From positions 2,940,501 to 3,004,500 of the forward strand of contig JAZHRO010000012.1 of NCBI GenBank assembly GCA_037157565.1: a DNA stretch of 64,000 bases. Reading direction: 5' to 3'. The notes beneath the pieces are model-generated. The model did no database searches and was not told the origin of the DNA. It worked only from the letters and a program-made list of their open reading frames with translations. Shown here one piece after another: positions 63,663-64,000 of this stretch. Source of the DNA: Thalassia testudinum. Lineage: Eukaryota > Streptophyta > Magnoliopsida > Alismatales > Hydrocharitaceae. The number at the start of each line of letters is the position of its first letter. Positions within the stretch are counted from its first letter, which is position 1. The position numbers and the translations under genes are program-made.

Positions 63663-64000
63663 TGTAGATTCGTCCCTACCAGGAGGGGTGACGTAATAAT
63701 TACGGAAATAAATATAAACAATATCACAGAAAAACCAATCACACAAGTACACAAGTATTTTTAGTGGAAACCCAAACCGGGTGAAAACCACCACCTAACC
63801 CTCTCGAGTTAGGATTTTCCGATCAACCAAGCTGATCAAATCCACTAAACCGAATCACTTAAAATGAGGGTGATTCAACCTCAATACAACCATGCTACAA
63901 GTACGAGGGTAGCGTTCCTCAACCCCTTCTCTCCACGAGAAGGATTTTGTCCCACGAAGGAGACGGGAATTCGCAAAGCGAATACCCAACCAAAAGACAA
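63663..64000 (-). repeat. Element H 5' LTR, partial (U5 side)
   Basis: The last 338 bp of the 5' LTR as read on the minus strand, almost identical to 60447-60785. The rest lies outside the window. Confidence 0.9.

Larger units (their letters stand above)
60447..64000 (-). mobile_element. Element H: non-autonomous Sirevirus-like Ty1/copia retrotransposon
   Basis: Minus-strand order: 5' LTR (63663 to beyond the window), tRNA-iMet primer site (63643-63660), shortened gag (63605-62467), multiple polypurine tracts and 3' LTR (62152-60447). The internal region is only 1.5 kb, with no protease, integrase or RT. The copia-type Gag N-terminus, repeated polypurine tracts and palindrome-rich LTR are features reported for Sireviruses. 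The candidate left target copy is GTATA (60442-60446); the right one is outside the window. Confidence 0.85.

Noticed and set aside
60447..64000. A full-length Ty1/copia element.
   Set aside because: Only 1.5 kb separates the LTRs. Protease, integrase, RT and RNase H motifs are absent on both strands.

Overview
This window is intergenic DNA of a flowering plant with a large, repeat-rich genome. I found no host gene. Nearly all of it is LTR retrotransposon. The main group is Athila-type Ty3/gypsy: the Gag and Pol motifs fit, and every primer-binding site reads TGGCGCCGTTGC(C/T), complementary to the 3' end of tRNA-Asp. There is also a Sirevirus-like Ty1/copia derivative (tRNA-iMet primer site) at the right edge and a LINE fragment at the left edge. 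The species cannot be named from the sequence.

The layout is a six-level nest, resolved from LTR ends (TG...CA), 5-bp target-site duplications (TSDs) and uninterrupted sister copies. G, a minus-strand gypsy remnant (1481-3676 and 58435-60315), is split in its gag by E (+, 3682-58429, TSD TGGAG). E's 5' LTR is split by F (4828-52254, TSD CTTTC), probably a 1.7-kb solo LTR. F holds C (+, 6105-40820, TSD CCCCT) and D (-, 40839-51827, imperfect TSD GCGCA/GCGAA), two decayed members of one family lying tail to tail 18 bp apart. C is split 13 codons before the end of pol by B (+, 14272-38011, TSD CCAGG). B's 5' LTR is split by A (+, 15641-29421, TSD CCCAG). Without their inserts, A is about 13.8 kb, B 9.95 kb, C 10.97 kb, D 10.99 kb, E 7.3 kb and F 1.7 kb.

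A has an uninterrupted 2013-codon gag-pol gene (19553-25594) and near-identical LTRs, so it is the youngest and the only element that looks protein-competent. C and D keep gag and pol only as pseudogenes; their stops are mostly CAG-to-TAG and CGA-to-TGA. B and E lack gag and pol but retain all cis signals. B carries a long open acidic frame of unknown function (31882-33747), and E a decayed acidic, tyrosine-rich counterpart. B's leader resembles that of G, and E's leader that of C, which suggests each non-autonomous element was packaged by a different autonomous partner.

The right edge holds a short E-like LTR fragment (J, about 60316-60446) cut by H (60447 to beyond 64000), a minus-strand copia derivative with only a shortened gag. 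H's LTR contains GACGTC palindromes in pairs exactly 20 bp apart. The same paired spacing recurs in the LTRs of A and F. Other regulatory-looking structures are a plant snRNA-type USE plus TATA at Pol III spacing in B's LTR, and a tRNA-like A-box/B-box module in the C/D LTR.
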